From an uncultured Prevotella sp. (GTDB taxonomy: Bacteria > Bacteroidota > Bacteroidia > Bacteroidales > Bacteroidaceae): DNA of 6,135 bases. The position numbers and the translations under genes are program-made. Of the stretch, positions 1 through 6,135 are shown piece by piece. The stretch lies in the NCBI GenBank assembly GCA_934120735.1, contig CAKOVA010000094.1, positions 1-6,135 on the forward strand, read 5' to 3'. Below the pieces are notes generated by a model. It ran no database searches and had not been told where the DNA came from. It worked only from the letters and a program-made list of their open reading frames with translations. Positions within the stretch are counted from its first letter, which is position 1. Each line of letters opens with the position of its first letter.

Positions 1-82
1 AAACTTGACTTTTATATATTTCTTTAACTATTTTCATGCTATAATCCATTCCATATCCTTTCATCCTCCCTTGTTTTGCCAT
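1..82 (-). CDS. Possible start of an unidentified small gene, cut by the window edge
   Basis: An open minus-strand frame begins at ATG 82-80 and runs off the left edge after 27 codons. In-frame alternative starts are at 64-62 and 49-47. The start at 49-47 is the best supplied, with AAAGGA six bases upstream, and would give a protein beginning MDYSMKIVKEIYKSQV. The lysine-rich, helix-prone N-terminus resembles the start of a helix-turn-helix or transposase OrfA-like protein, but this is only an impression and no family is recognised. A promoter-like TTG-N19-TAAATTTG lies just upstream. Because so little is visible, the reading frame could be chance. Confidence 0.25.
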   Translation of the reverse strand, partial: MAKQGRMKGYGMDYSMKIVKEIYKSQV

Positions 83-84
83 AG

Positions 85-114
85 CAAATTTAGTTCAGCC
101 CACCAGAACGTCAA
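85..114 (-). promoter_or_regulatory. Candidate Bacteroidota-type promoter facing the left edge
   Basis: On the minus strand a TTG (114-112) is followed after 19 bases by TAAATTTG (92-85). This fits the TTTG / TAnnTTTG consensus of the Bacteroidota primary sigma factor. It points to the partial frame at 1-82; transcription would begin close to 80, which favours the internal starts at 64 or 49. Matches of this kind occur by chance in AT-rich DNA, so confidence is low. Confidence 0.25.
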
Positions 115-229
115 GTTCCGCCTTGCTATTGGCTGCTTGTTTCATCATCAGCCTTTCGCCAATCACAGATTGGGGTATTTTGAAGAAATGACCTCCCAAT
201 TCCTTGCCTTGCCAGCCTCCATGCCCGAA
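95..229 (-). other. 44-codon open frame, possible 3' remnant of an unknown gene
   Basis: Between the stop at 232-230 and the stop TGA at 97-95, the minus strand has 44 sense codons with a plausible protein composition (contains GKELGGHFFKIPQ, then an ERLMMKQAANSKAELD helix). It has no convincing start of its own. It is in the same frame as the tnpB remnant upstream but is separated from it by two stops. It may be the tail of a gene disrupted by the insertion, or a chance frame. I recognise no family. Confidence 0.2.
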
Positions 230-247
230 CTATTGATTGCACTTGAA

Positions 248-406
248 CTACCCACAAGCTAAAGACTTGTGGGATTCCGACTTCTTCAAGGAATGCTTGC
301 AAGCAAGTCTTACGCCCTCTCCATCGGTGTAATTGACAGTTCTTGCCGATATATTTCTAAAACCTTCATCAAGTATATTCTTCTCTGTATTCAGGTCAAG
401 GTTTTT
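248..406 (-). pseudogene. tnpB: tnpB 3' fragment (RNA-guided nuclease family, C-terminal 52 residues only)
   Basis: The frame between the in-frame stop TAG (409-407) and the stop TAG (250-248) encodes 52 residues. It opens with LDLNTEKNILDEG, which matches the TnpB C-terminal pattern D-x-N-x-x-x-N-I-L-x-E-G around the third RuvC motif. It continues with ARTVNYTDGEGVRLACKH, the usual Y-x-x-G-x-x-V-R tail, and ends in SHKSLACG encoded inside the terminal hairpin. The usual aspartate before the D-x-N motif is replaced (KNLDLN rather than DRDxN). No zinc-ribbon cysteine pairs are recoverable upstream in any minus frame. A second minus frame open at 391-534 overlaps its start, so a frameshift in the A-run near 410 is possible. 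Non-functional. Confidence 0.65.
251..273 (-). repeat. Terminal hairpin of the IS200/IS605-like right end
   Basis: CCCACAAG (251-258) and CTTGTGGG (266-273) form a perfect 8-bp stem with a 7-base loop. In this family single-stranded hairpins near the ends are recognised by the Y1 transposase TnpA, and the same hairpin forms the 3' part of the TnpB guide RNA. It overlaps the last codons of the tnpB remnant, which is typical for these elements. A plain terminator is less likely because no T-run follows on either strand. Confidence 0.65.
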
Positions 407-527
407 CTAGCTTTTTTGATATTTGGATGAGATTTGGGAAGACAGATTCTGCCTACCATAGCAATGGATGGTTCATTCTCATCATTGGAAGGGCTATACC
501 TAAAAATGATGATTTTTCTATAGGGTC
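407..527. other. Intergenic stretch with no assignable gene
   Basis: Together with 1-406 this makes a 587-base stretch lacking an intact gene. This part holds the upstream end of a 48-codon minus-strand frame (391-534, no recognised family) and no strong repeat or RNA structure that I can see. It lies between the decayed tnpB end and the promoter of the flavoprotein operon, and may be decayed insertion-sequence DNA. Confidence 0.4.
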
Positions 528-558
528 TTGTATATTACAGAAAAATTGTGTAATTTTG
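528..558 (+). promoter_or_regulatory. Probable promoter of the FMN-binding/NosR-like operon
   Basis: TTG (528-530) is separated by 20 bases from TAATTTTG (551-558), a full match to the Bacteroidota -7 consensus TAnnTTTG with normal spacing to the -33 element. Transcription would start around 562-566, leaving a leader of about 22-26 bases before the ATG at 588. This placement also argues against a translation start at 528, which would lie in the -33 element. No operator-like repeat is evident. Confidence 0.55.
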
Positions 559-587
559 CATTCTATTATAGAAATATCAATATAATT

Positions 588-998
588 ATGAAGAAAAGAA
601 TATTCATTTTTGCAGCCTTACTGAGCACAGGATTGATTGGTAGCATGACTGCAACAACCAAAAGTTCTCATTCTGAGATTATGACGAAAGAAGCAGATGG
701 CAGTTACATTATCAACACCACTACTTTGGGTAAAGATGTAAGGGGATTTCGTGGCAACACCCCTCTCTCCATCCATATCAAGAAAGGAAAGATTATAGAT
801 ATCAAACCGCTTGCCAACCAGGAAACGCCCAAATTCTTCAATAAGGTAAAACAAGGGTTGCTCAATAAATGGAACGGCATGAAAGTCAGCAAGGCCGCTT
901 CAGTCCAAGTAGATGGCGTTACTGGAGCCACTTTCTCAAGCAAAGCTGTGAAAGAAAACGTAAAACGCGGTATTGCTTATTACCTGAAACATAAATAA
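588..998 (+). CDS. Exported FMN-binding domain protein (predicted covalently flavinylated)
   Basis: A 136-residue protein with a signal peptide (KKR, then a hydrophobic core to about residue 22) and a single FMN-binding domain (FMN_bind, as in NqrC/RnfG) over about 40-132. The flavinylation signature D109-G-V-T-G-A-T115-F-S-S is intact; in characterised relatives ApbE attaches FMN through a phosphoester to the threonine after GA, here T115. There is no lipobox cysteine, and indeed no cysteine at all, so a soluble periplasmic electron carrier is the simplest reading. The start at 588 is chosen because it begins the signal peptide and follows the promoter; an in-frame ATG at 528 would add 20 residues and lie inside the promoter. 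It is followed after 32 bases by the membrane partner, with which it shares domain type and motif. Family assignment is firm; redox partner and substrate are unknown. Confidence 0.9.
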   Translation: MKKRIFIFAALLSTGLIGSMTATTKSSHSEIMTKEADGSYIINTTTLGKDVRGFRGNTPLSIHIKKGKIIDIKPLANQETPKFFNKVKQGLLNKWNGMKVSKAASVQVDGVTGATFSSKAVKENVKRGIAYYLKHK

Positions 999-1030
999 GA
1001 GAAAACAGGAAAGAAAGGATTAAGTGTAAT

Positions 1031-2152
1031 ATGAAATCATTTTTCCGGATAAAACAGGTTGTAAATCTTTTCATTTGTCTGATTGTTGTTTCATCACTTG
1101 CCATCACAAAGCATCATGAACTGTTTGGATACTCTCTCAAATCTGAACAGAAGGCAGAAACTGCAAGCAACGACACGCTACGCATGTTTGGAAACGGAAG
1201 AGCAGAGATTAATACCTCTGTTTTAGCATCCAACATCATGGGATATGGAGGAAAGGTTCCACTCAAAATAGTAATCAGGAATGGCGTTGTAGAAAACATC
1301 ATTGCATTAAAGAATGATGAGACCAAGGAATTCTTTGACAATGCCTCTACTCTGTTTGAAAAATGGAAAGGTAAAACGATAGACAAAGCTATGGATATGA
1401 AGGTGGATGCTGTCACAGGTGCTACTTTCTCATCCAAAGCTATCATCGGAAACATGCATCAGGGACTTCTGTATGCTAAAGCGCATTTAGCGACTGAAGA
1501 ATCAGAAAATGGTAGCAGCAGTTTAAGTCCTTCCGAAAACAACAGCTCTTCCCTGTTCTCTCTCAGAAACATCATAGGGATAGCTGTTGTCCTGATGGCA
1601 GCCATTCTGCCATTGTTTATCAAGAACAGAAGATACCATTTCTGGCAACTGATACTGAATGTCATTGTGCTCGGCTTCTGGTGTGGTACCTGCCTTTCTT
1701 ATACCTACCTCCTGGGCTTTGCAGTCCATGGCATGGAAATTTCGGGCAGCATCATCGCGATTGTCATGCTGGTAACAGCCTTTATCTATCCGCTCTTCGG
1801 CAAGAAGTCGCATTATTGTACCCATGTATGTCCGTATGGCTCCCTGCAACAGATAGCTGGCAGATGCGTGAAATACAAGTTAAAAATGAGACCCGTTACT
1901 ATAAAACGGCTTGATAAGCTTCGCAAGATAATATGGGCATTATTGATGATATGTATATGGGGAGGAGTTTGGAGCGAATGGACTGATTTTGAACCATTCT
2001 CGGCATTTATCTTCCATTCTGCCTCATGGATAGTGATTGTGATTGCGCTTCTTTTCATTGCAATATCCTTTATAATCACACGTCCCTACTGTCGTTTTGT
2101 ATGTCCAATGGGAACTTTGATAAAGTTCTCACAAACTTCTATCGTAAAATGA
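1031..2152 (+). CDS. FMN-binding/NosR-NapH-like membrane iron-sulfur flavoprotein
   Basis: A 373-residue predicted transmembrane electron-transfer protein. In order: an N-terminal membrane anchor (about 8-26); an extracytosolic FMN_bind domain (about 53-152) with signature D126-A-V-T-G-A-T132-F-S-S; a Ser/Asn/Glu-rich linker (about 155-177); and a NosR/NapH-like module with segments near 178-197, 204-226, 238-256, 299-316 and 331-349. Two cluster motifs follow, C263-THV-C267-P and C354-RFV-C358-P, the CX3CP pattern seen in NosR/NapH polyferredoxin-like proteins. Lys/Arg-rich loops put both motifs in the cytoplasm and the FMN outside. A further pair, C218-G-T-C221, lies within a membrane segment. 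The protein lacks the full C-terminal ferredoxin of NosR. The start has AGGA/AAGGA (1007-1019) upstream, and the 32-base gap to the first gene implies co-transcription. The physiological partner is not identified. Confidence 0.92.
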   Translation: MKSFFRIKQVVNLFICLIVVSSLAITKHHELFGYSLKSEQKAETASNDTLRMFGNGRAEINTSVLASNIMGYGGKVPLKIVIRNGVVENIIALKNDETKEFFDNASTLFEKWKGKTIDKAMDMKVDAVTGATFSSKAIIGNMHQGLLYAKAHLATEESENGSSSLSPSENNSSSLFSLRNIIGIAVVLMAAILPLFIKNRRYHFWQLILNVIVLGFWCGTCLSYTYLLGFAVHGMEISGSIIAIVMLVTAFIYPLFGKKSHYCTHVCPYGSLQQIAGRCVKYKLKMRPVTIKRLDKLRKIIWALLMICIWGGVWSEWTDFEPFSAFIFHSASWIVIVIALLFIAISFIITRPYCRFVCPMGTLIKFSQTSIVK

Positions 2153-2206
2153 AAAGTCCCGGCATGAGATAGCTTGCAGCTATTCTCTTGCCGGGTCTTA
2201 TTTTTA
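2153..2206. terminator. Probable bidirectional intrinsic terminator between convergent operons
   Basis: CCCGGCATGAGATAGC (2158-2173) pairs with GCTATTCTCTTGCCGGG (2179-2195), with one mismatch and one bulged base, around loop TTGCA. On the plus strand it is followed by TCTTATTTTT; on the minus strand it is followed by ACTTTTCATTTTA. It starts 5 bases after the plus-strand stop and lies 28 bases beyond the stop of the convergent peptidase gene, so it can end both transcripts. Confidence 0.75.
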
Positions 2207-2223
2207 ATGAAATATTCTGATTA

Positions 2224-5037
2224 TTACTCAGACAGCATTGTTACCTCTATCCGATGATTCTGTTTGAGCAGAGTCTGTGCCATCTGCTGCACCTCTTCAG
2301 AAGTAAGAGAATCCACCATCTTATAGTAATCTTTATCAAAATCGGCATCATCATCCAACTCATGCCAGATAACATAACTCCAGTAGTCGTTGGTGATAAT
2401 CATCTGCTGGTATTGTTTTTTCAGATATTTCTTCACCTTATCCATACTGCTGGCTAAAGGTCCCTTATCTGCGATGTTCTGAAGTTGCTGGTAGATAATA
2501 GGATTCAGTTCTTCATAACGTTTCGGATCACTCTTGTAGGTAATGCGAAGTAAGGCATTTGGAAGGGCATCCTTTTCAAGGTTGAAACTGACTCCTACTC
2601 CATAGGTACCTCCCTTCTCCTCTCTTACAGAATCTGTATAGGCTATCTGCAATACACGGGTCAGGACATCCAGCACCAGATCATTCTTTGGCGAGAACGG
2701 TACGTTGCCTGCGTAGAATACGCTCACGTTGGCAAGGGGAGTTTCCTGATGATGAACAAACTTTACCTTTTCGTTCTTCATAACAATCTGCGGAACGTTT
2801 TTCTTGTCTGTCTCCTCCTTCTTATAGGTCGAAGGCAAGGTAGCCAGATACTGACAGAGTAAAGGACGAAGTTCTGCCATGTCTATCTTTCCGATGAAAA
2901 CGGTTTTGAAATTGCTAGCATCGCTGAAGCGTTCACGATAGATTTCCATAATGCGCCCGTAATCAGCCTTGGCAAGAACCTCACCGGTGACAGGAGCCAT
3001 ACGCAGGTTATGGTCATAGAGAACGGCAGAAAGGGAGTCATTGTAAACCACCTTGGAACTTGCATTACGGTTTTTCAGAAATGACAGAGTTCGATTCTTC
3101 AAACCCTCAAATGCCACACTGTCTTTACGAGGTGCCATGAAATAAAGTTGTGCCAGCTGGATCATGGTTTCCATATCCTTTACAGAAGATGAGCCTGTTA
3201 TACGCTGGCCATCACTACTGATGGATGGAGTCAGCCTGATTGACTTTCCAGCCAAAGCCTTACGCAAAGCAGTAGCAGAAAAGTCGCCTACACCCGCTTC
3301 TGTGATGGCACTTGTCAAGAGAGAGAAATTAGGAATATCCCCATTTCCGTAAAGTGAGGTTCCGCCTTCAGCGCGCATGCTCATCATTACCTGGTCTGCC
3401 TGATAGTCGGTAGGTTTTACGTAAACCTTCATACCATTACTAAGCGTAATCTCTGTCATGCCAAACTTGCCGTATGGTTTTTCAGACACAATCTTGCCCG
3501 GTTTTGGCAAGGCAGACATCAACGTAGAAGGAATCTTTTCCTCCTGATACGGTTCATATTGCTTTTTCTGGGCAGCAAGTACCGTAGCTTCTATTTCTGA
3601 TTCTGAAGGAATAACAAATCCTTCCTTATCAGGGCCATACATAACAAATACCTGATTTTTATCCGTAATGATGTTACCTACAGACTGATTAACCTCAGCC
3701 AGGGTTACTTCACCATCAAACTGCTTTACCAGTTGCAGATTATAGGCTGGAGTAAGGATAGGCTCTCCTTCAAGGAAATGATTCACACACTGGCTTACGT
3801 AATGGCCGTTGCGATAATCCTTCTCCATCTTCAGTTTTCGTTCTGCTGCATTGAGATAGAGTTTCTTGGCACGTTCCAGTTCACTCTTTGTAAAACCATG
3901 CTGGCGGGCACGCTCTATTTCACCCACAGCATCGTAGATACCACCGAGTACGTGATCCTGCTTGCAGCTGATGCTCATACTGAAGGCATCCTTGGTACGG
4001 GAAACAAAAAAAGCACCATTCCTTACGGTAGCACTCATGAATGGAGGATTTGCCACCTGTTTCTTTTCTGAGAGACGGCCATTGAGCATGTAAGTGATGA
4101 GTCCGCTTACATAGTCATCACGCTGATACTTTACCTGGCTCTTTTCGCTGTCAGGAGTGGCATCGGTTTTCATGTAGAGATGGCCGATGATAATAGGCTG
4201 CTCCTTGTCCTTCTCAATGGCAACTATCATCTTGTCGTTGTTATTTACGGGATAATAGACACGCTCTGCAGGATTCTTATGGGCTTTGATCTTACCGAAA
4301 AGTTTCTGGATTTTCTTCTCCATCATATCCACATCGAAGTCGCCCACAACCACGATGGCCTGAAGATCAGGCCTGTACCACTTCTGATAATAGTCGCGCA
4401 AATCTCTGTAGGGAAAGTTATCCACAACATCCATACTGCCGATAGGCATACAATCTTCATATTTGCTTCCCTTGTAGATTTTTGGCATCACATTCTCCAT
4501 CATGCGCTGCATGGCCATACCGGTACGCCGGTTTCTCCACTCTTCATGAATAACACCACGTTCCTTGTCTATCTCCTTAGGTTCGAGATTGATATACTGG
4601 CTCCAGTCGTTGAGTACCAGAAGACACGAATCGATAATGCCCTCACGCTTGACAGGGGCAGACCCGATGTGATAGACGGTCTGATCTACAGATGTATAGG
4701 CATTCAGGTTGGCCCCAAACTTAACACCTATGGTTTCACACCAAGGCACGATTCCCAACTTCTTCCCCTTGCCTGGGAAATGCTTGGTACCATTAAAAGC
4801 CATGTGCTCCAGAAAATGAGCCAGTCCACGCTGACGGGGTTCCTCAAGGATGGAACCTACGCGCTGGGCAATATAGAAATCGGCAAGGCCTGCCTCTTTA
4901 TTATTATGTCGTATATAGTAAGTCAGTCCATTTTTCAACTTGCCCTGTCGCACGGAAGTGTCCTGCTCCACAGTCTGAGCAAACAATGAAGCTGGAAACA
5001 AAGAGAGAAGGAATAATCCCAAAAACTGATTCTTCAT
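2224..5037 (-). CDS. Periplasmic M16 family zinc metallopeptidase (pitrilysin/PqqL-like)
   Basis: A 937-residue protein with a clear signal peptide (MKNQFLGLFLLSLFPASLFA, likely cleaved before Q21). It has the four-domain M16 architecture: an active N-terminal M16 domain (about 30-185), an M16_C domain (about 205-395), then a second M16-like half (about 520-900). Zinc-site residues are visible: the inverted HXXEH motif H74-F-L-E77-H78, with E77 the catalytic base, and E159-x6-E166, where E166 is the expected third ligand. The second half has no HXXEH but keeps a GGTYGV segment (about 809-814) typical of the substrate-holding C-terminal domain, so one active site closes like a clamshell. Family members degrade peptides or unfolded proteins; its substrate here is unknown. 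Its start follows an A-rich leader and is 33 bases after the DUF4876-like gene, indicating one transcript. Length and motifs look intact. Confidence 0.95.
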   Translation of the reverse strand: MKNQFLGLFLLSLFPASLFAQTVEQDTSVRQGKLKNGLTYYIRHNNKEAGLADFYIAQRVGSILEEPRQRGLAHFLEHMAFNGTKHFPGKGKKLGIVPWCETIGVKFGANLNAYTSVDQTVYHIGSAPVKREGIIDSCLLVLNDWSQYINLEPKEIDKERGVIHEEWRNRRTGMAMQRMMENVMPKIYKGSKYEDCMPIGSMDVVDNFPYRDLRDYYQKWYRPDLQAIVVVGDFDVDMMEKKIQKLFGKIKAHKNPAERVYYPVNNNDKMIVAIEKDKEQPIIIGHLYMKTDATPDSEKSQVKYQRDDYVSGLITYMLNGRLSEKKQVANPPFMSATVRNGAFFVSRTKDAFSMSISCKQDHVLGGIYDAVGEIERARQHGFTKSELERAKKLYLNAAERKLKMEKDYRNGHYVSQCVNHFLEGEPILTPAYNLQLVKQFDGEVTLAEVNQSVGNIITDKNQVFVMYGPDKEGFVIPSESEIEATVLAAQKKQYEPYQEEKIPSTLMSALPKPGKIVSEKPYGKFGMTEITLSNGMKVYVKPTDYQADQVMMSMRAEGGTSLYGNGDIPNFSLLTSAITEAGVGDFSATALRKALAGKSIRLTPSISSDGQRITGSSSVKDMETMIQLAQLYFMAPRKDSVAFEGLKNRTLSFLKNRNASSKVVYNDSLSAVLYDHNLRMAPVTGEVLAKADYGRIMEIYRERFSDASNFKTVFIGKIDMAELRPLLCQYLATLPSTYKKEETDKKNVPQIVMKNEKVKFVHHQETPLANVSVFYAGNVPFSPKNDLVLDVLTRVLQIAYTDSVREEKGGTYGVGVSFNLEKDALPNALLRITYKSDPKRYEELNPIIYQQLQNIADKGPLASSMDKVKKYLKKQYQQMIITNDYWSYVIWHELDDDADFDKDYYKMVDSLTSEEVQQMAQTLLKQNHRIEVTMLSE

Positions 5038-5070
5038 AAATTTTTCTTTTTTTTAATTATACAAGAATGC

Positions 5071-6135
5071 CTATTTCTTCAGGAAAGAGGCTGTTGCATC
5101 TGATTCGAAATCATTGGTAGAATTATTGGTATCAACCCATTTGCCATCAGCATCCTTCTTACGGATTACTGACTTGCCGTAGCGGTTTTCATCTCTGTCT
5201 ACCTGACCACAATGAGCCCATCCTGCATCAAGGTTTGCAGATACCAGATTCCATTGCCACATAGATGCAATAGAAAGATTAACCGCATCCAGTATCCAGG
5301 AATTAGGAACCTTGATACAGTTCTTGGCAGTCATCGGATAAGCATTACCATTCACTTCCATCACATAGCTGGCATCGTAAGTATTCTCTTCGAGATACTT
5401 CTCCTTATCGCCATGCATACGGGCAATGGCATAAGTCTTGAAACCACGGTTATGCAAAGAGAAATAGGTAAGCGAACTGCAATACCATTTATCCAGATTA
5501 GGAACACTGGCATTGTCATCGTCTGTGAAGCGTGGATTTGAACTCTCATCATAGAATTCGTAATCAGCCTTACTCAAATCAAATGAAGCTGAGTTTGCTT
5601 CTGTATGATTCTTGGCATTCAATGCCAAGACAAGAGATTTGCCTGGTTCTACTGCAACTTCCGTACCCTTTCCTGGAATCATATAGATAGCATCTACCGT
5701 CATTGCTTCGTTCATGATATCTGGATCATAATCATATTTTGTTACTGTGAGGAACTTAGATTCCAGAACCGCTATACTGTCTGCATAGAGCGTAACGTCA
5801 GAATTATTGGAAAGAATGAAATACTGGTCATCAGAATACTGCTTTCCTTCTGGAGTAAGCGTACCCGTGAAGAAAATCTCTGAGATAACGAAACCTCCCT
5901 TAGCATTGAATGTGTTCACAGCCAACTTGACTTGGGCATTGCCGGATTTTACACTCACATTCTCGCTCTTCTGATTGATTTTACTGCTACCGGCAATACC
6001 ATCCTTAGTAAAACTCAGGTCACCGCTGATGGCAACATTGTATGTTCCTTCAGGCACATCGGCAACAGATGCCATAAAGCTACCATTTTTTTCCTGGAAC
6101 TGCTCCTGGATAAACGTTTCATTGGTAGTTACATT
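5071..6135 (-). CDS. DUF4876-like secreted protein, N-terminus beyond the window
   Basis: An open minus-strand frame enters from the right edge and gives 354 residues before the stop at 5073-5071. An internal ATG at 6075 is not the start, because 20 further in-frame codons continue to the edge; the true start, and any signal peptide or lipobox, lie outside. The visible part begins with an Ig-like/carboxypeptidase-regulatory-type beta segment (VPEGTYNVAISG, residues 27-38). Next come GFVISEIFFTG (81-91) and a D-Q-Y-F-I strand, resembling the lamin-tail-like core that I associate with Bacteroidota DUF4876 proteins. It is Asp/Asn/Ser-rich with few cysteines and no membrane segment, fitting an envelope or surface protein. 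Such genes often sit beside TonB-dependent receptors, which would be upstream, outside the window. It is probably the first visible gene of an operon with the M16 peptidase. The family call rests on recalled sequence likeness, not a search; its function is unknown. Confidence 0.7.
   Translation of the reverse strand, partial: NVTTNETFIQEQFQEKNGSFMASVADVPEGTYNVAISGDLSFTKDGIAGSSKINQKSENVSVKSGNAQVKLAVNTFNAKGGFVISEIFFTGTLTPEGKQYSDDQYFILSNNSDVTLYADSIAVLESKFLTVTKYDYDPDIMNEAMTVDAIYMIPGKGTEVAVEPGKSLVLALNAKNHTEANSASFDLSKADYEFYDESSNPRFTDDDNASVPNLDKWYCSSLTYFSLHNRGFKTYAIARMHGDKEKYLEENTYDASYVMEVNGNAYPMTAKNCIKVPNSWILDAVNLSIASMWQWNLVSANLDAGWAHCGQVDRDENRYGKSVIRKKDADGKWVDTNNSTNDFESDATASFLKK

Larger units (their letters stand above)
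243..406 (-). mobile_element. Right-end remnant of an IS200/IS605-group (tnpB-bearing) element
   Basis: This minus-strand stretch has the layout of the right end of an IS200/IS605-group element: the last codons of tnpB run directly into a subterminal hairpin (251-273), followed by TTCAA. A TCAA cleavage tetranucleotide is known at the right end of IS608, so the element boundary is inferred near 243. The remainder of tnpB, any tnpA and the left end are not found between 407 and the promoter at 528, so this is a truncated, immobile relic. In active relatives the same segment encodes the omega (right-end) RNA that guides TnpB; here only its 3' scaffold would remain. Confidence 0.6.

Noticed and set aside
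5..262. Plus-strand 85-codon frame at the left end
   Set aside because: It is antisense to the tnpB tail and hairpin, and its Phe/His/Ser-rich composition looks like a reverse-strand shadow; no ribosome site or family resemblance.
528..587. Upstream in-frame ATG extending the small FMN-binding protein by 20 residues
   Set aside because: It overlaps the -33 and -7 promoter elements and would bury the signal peptide behind an unlikely leader; the ATG at 588 starts a normal signal peptide.
1114..1455. 113-codon minus-strand frame
   Set aside because: It is antisense to the FMN-binding domain of the membrane protein; the sense strand has clear motifs and the antisense has none.
4180..4989. 269-codon plus-strand frame inside the peptidase gene
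   Set aside because: It is antisense to the strongly conserved M16 catalytic domain, with a His/Ile/Leu-rich composition typical of a complementary frame and no recognisable domain.
5071..6075. Treating the DUF4876-like gene as complete from the ATG at 6075
   Set aside because: The frame stays open for 20 more codons to the window edge, and no signal peptide follows this ATG, so the gene is cut by the window.
1..6135. CRISPR array, tRNA or rRNA gene, riboswitch
   Set aside because: No regularly spaced repeats, cloverleaf-like segment or conserved RNA core was seen on either strand by eye.

Overview
The window looks like Bacteroidota chromosomal DNA, most likely a Prevotella/Segatella-type gut or oral species. 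The basis is moderate-to-low GC, A-rich leaders in place of strong Shine-Dalgarno sites, a TTG-N20-TAATTTTG promoter of the Bacteroidota kind, and protein families common in that phylum. The species assignment is inference.

Layout: positions 1-578 hold no intact gene. On the minus strand there is the extreme 3' end of a decayed tnpB gene of the IS200/IS605 group, with its terminal right-end hairpin (about 243-406). Beyond it lies flanking DNA with a possible small-gene start running off the left edge. From 588 to 2152 on the plus strand is a two-gene operon. The first gene encodes a small exported FMN-binding-domain protein. The second encodes a membrane protein that fuses the same kind of FMN-binding domain to a NosR/NapH-like polytopic module with two CX3CP iron-sulfur motifs. 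A hairpin at 2158-2195 separates this operon from a convergent minus-strand pair. That pair is a long periplasmic M16 (pitrilysin/PqqL-like) zinc metallopeptidase (2224-5037) and, upstream of it, the C-terminal part of a secreted DUF4876-like protein (5071 to beyond the right edge).

How they work together: the plus-strand pair reads as a compact extracytosolic flavin electron-transfer system. Cytoplasmic [4Fe-4S] clusters would pass electrons across the membrane to covalently bound FMN on the outside, and then to the small flavoprotein or an unidentified partner. The flavin transferase ApbE that would attach FMN is not in the window. The minus-strand pair is probably co-transcribed (33-base gap) from a promoter outside the window and may serve cell-envelope peptide or protein processing. 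No functional link between the two operons is visible beyond adjacency.
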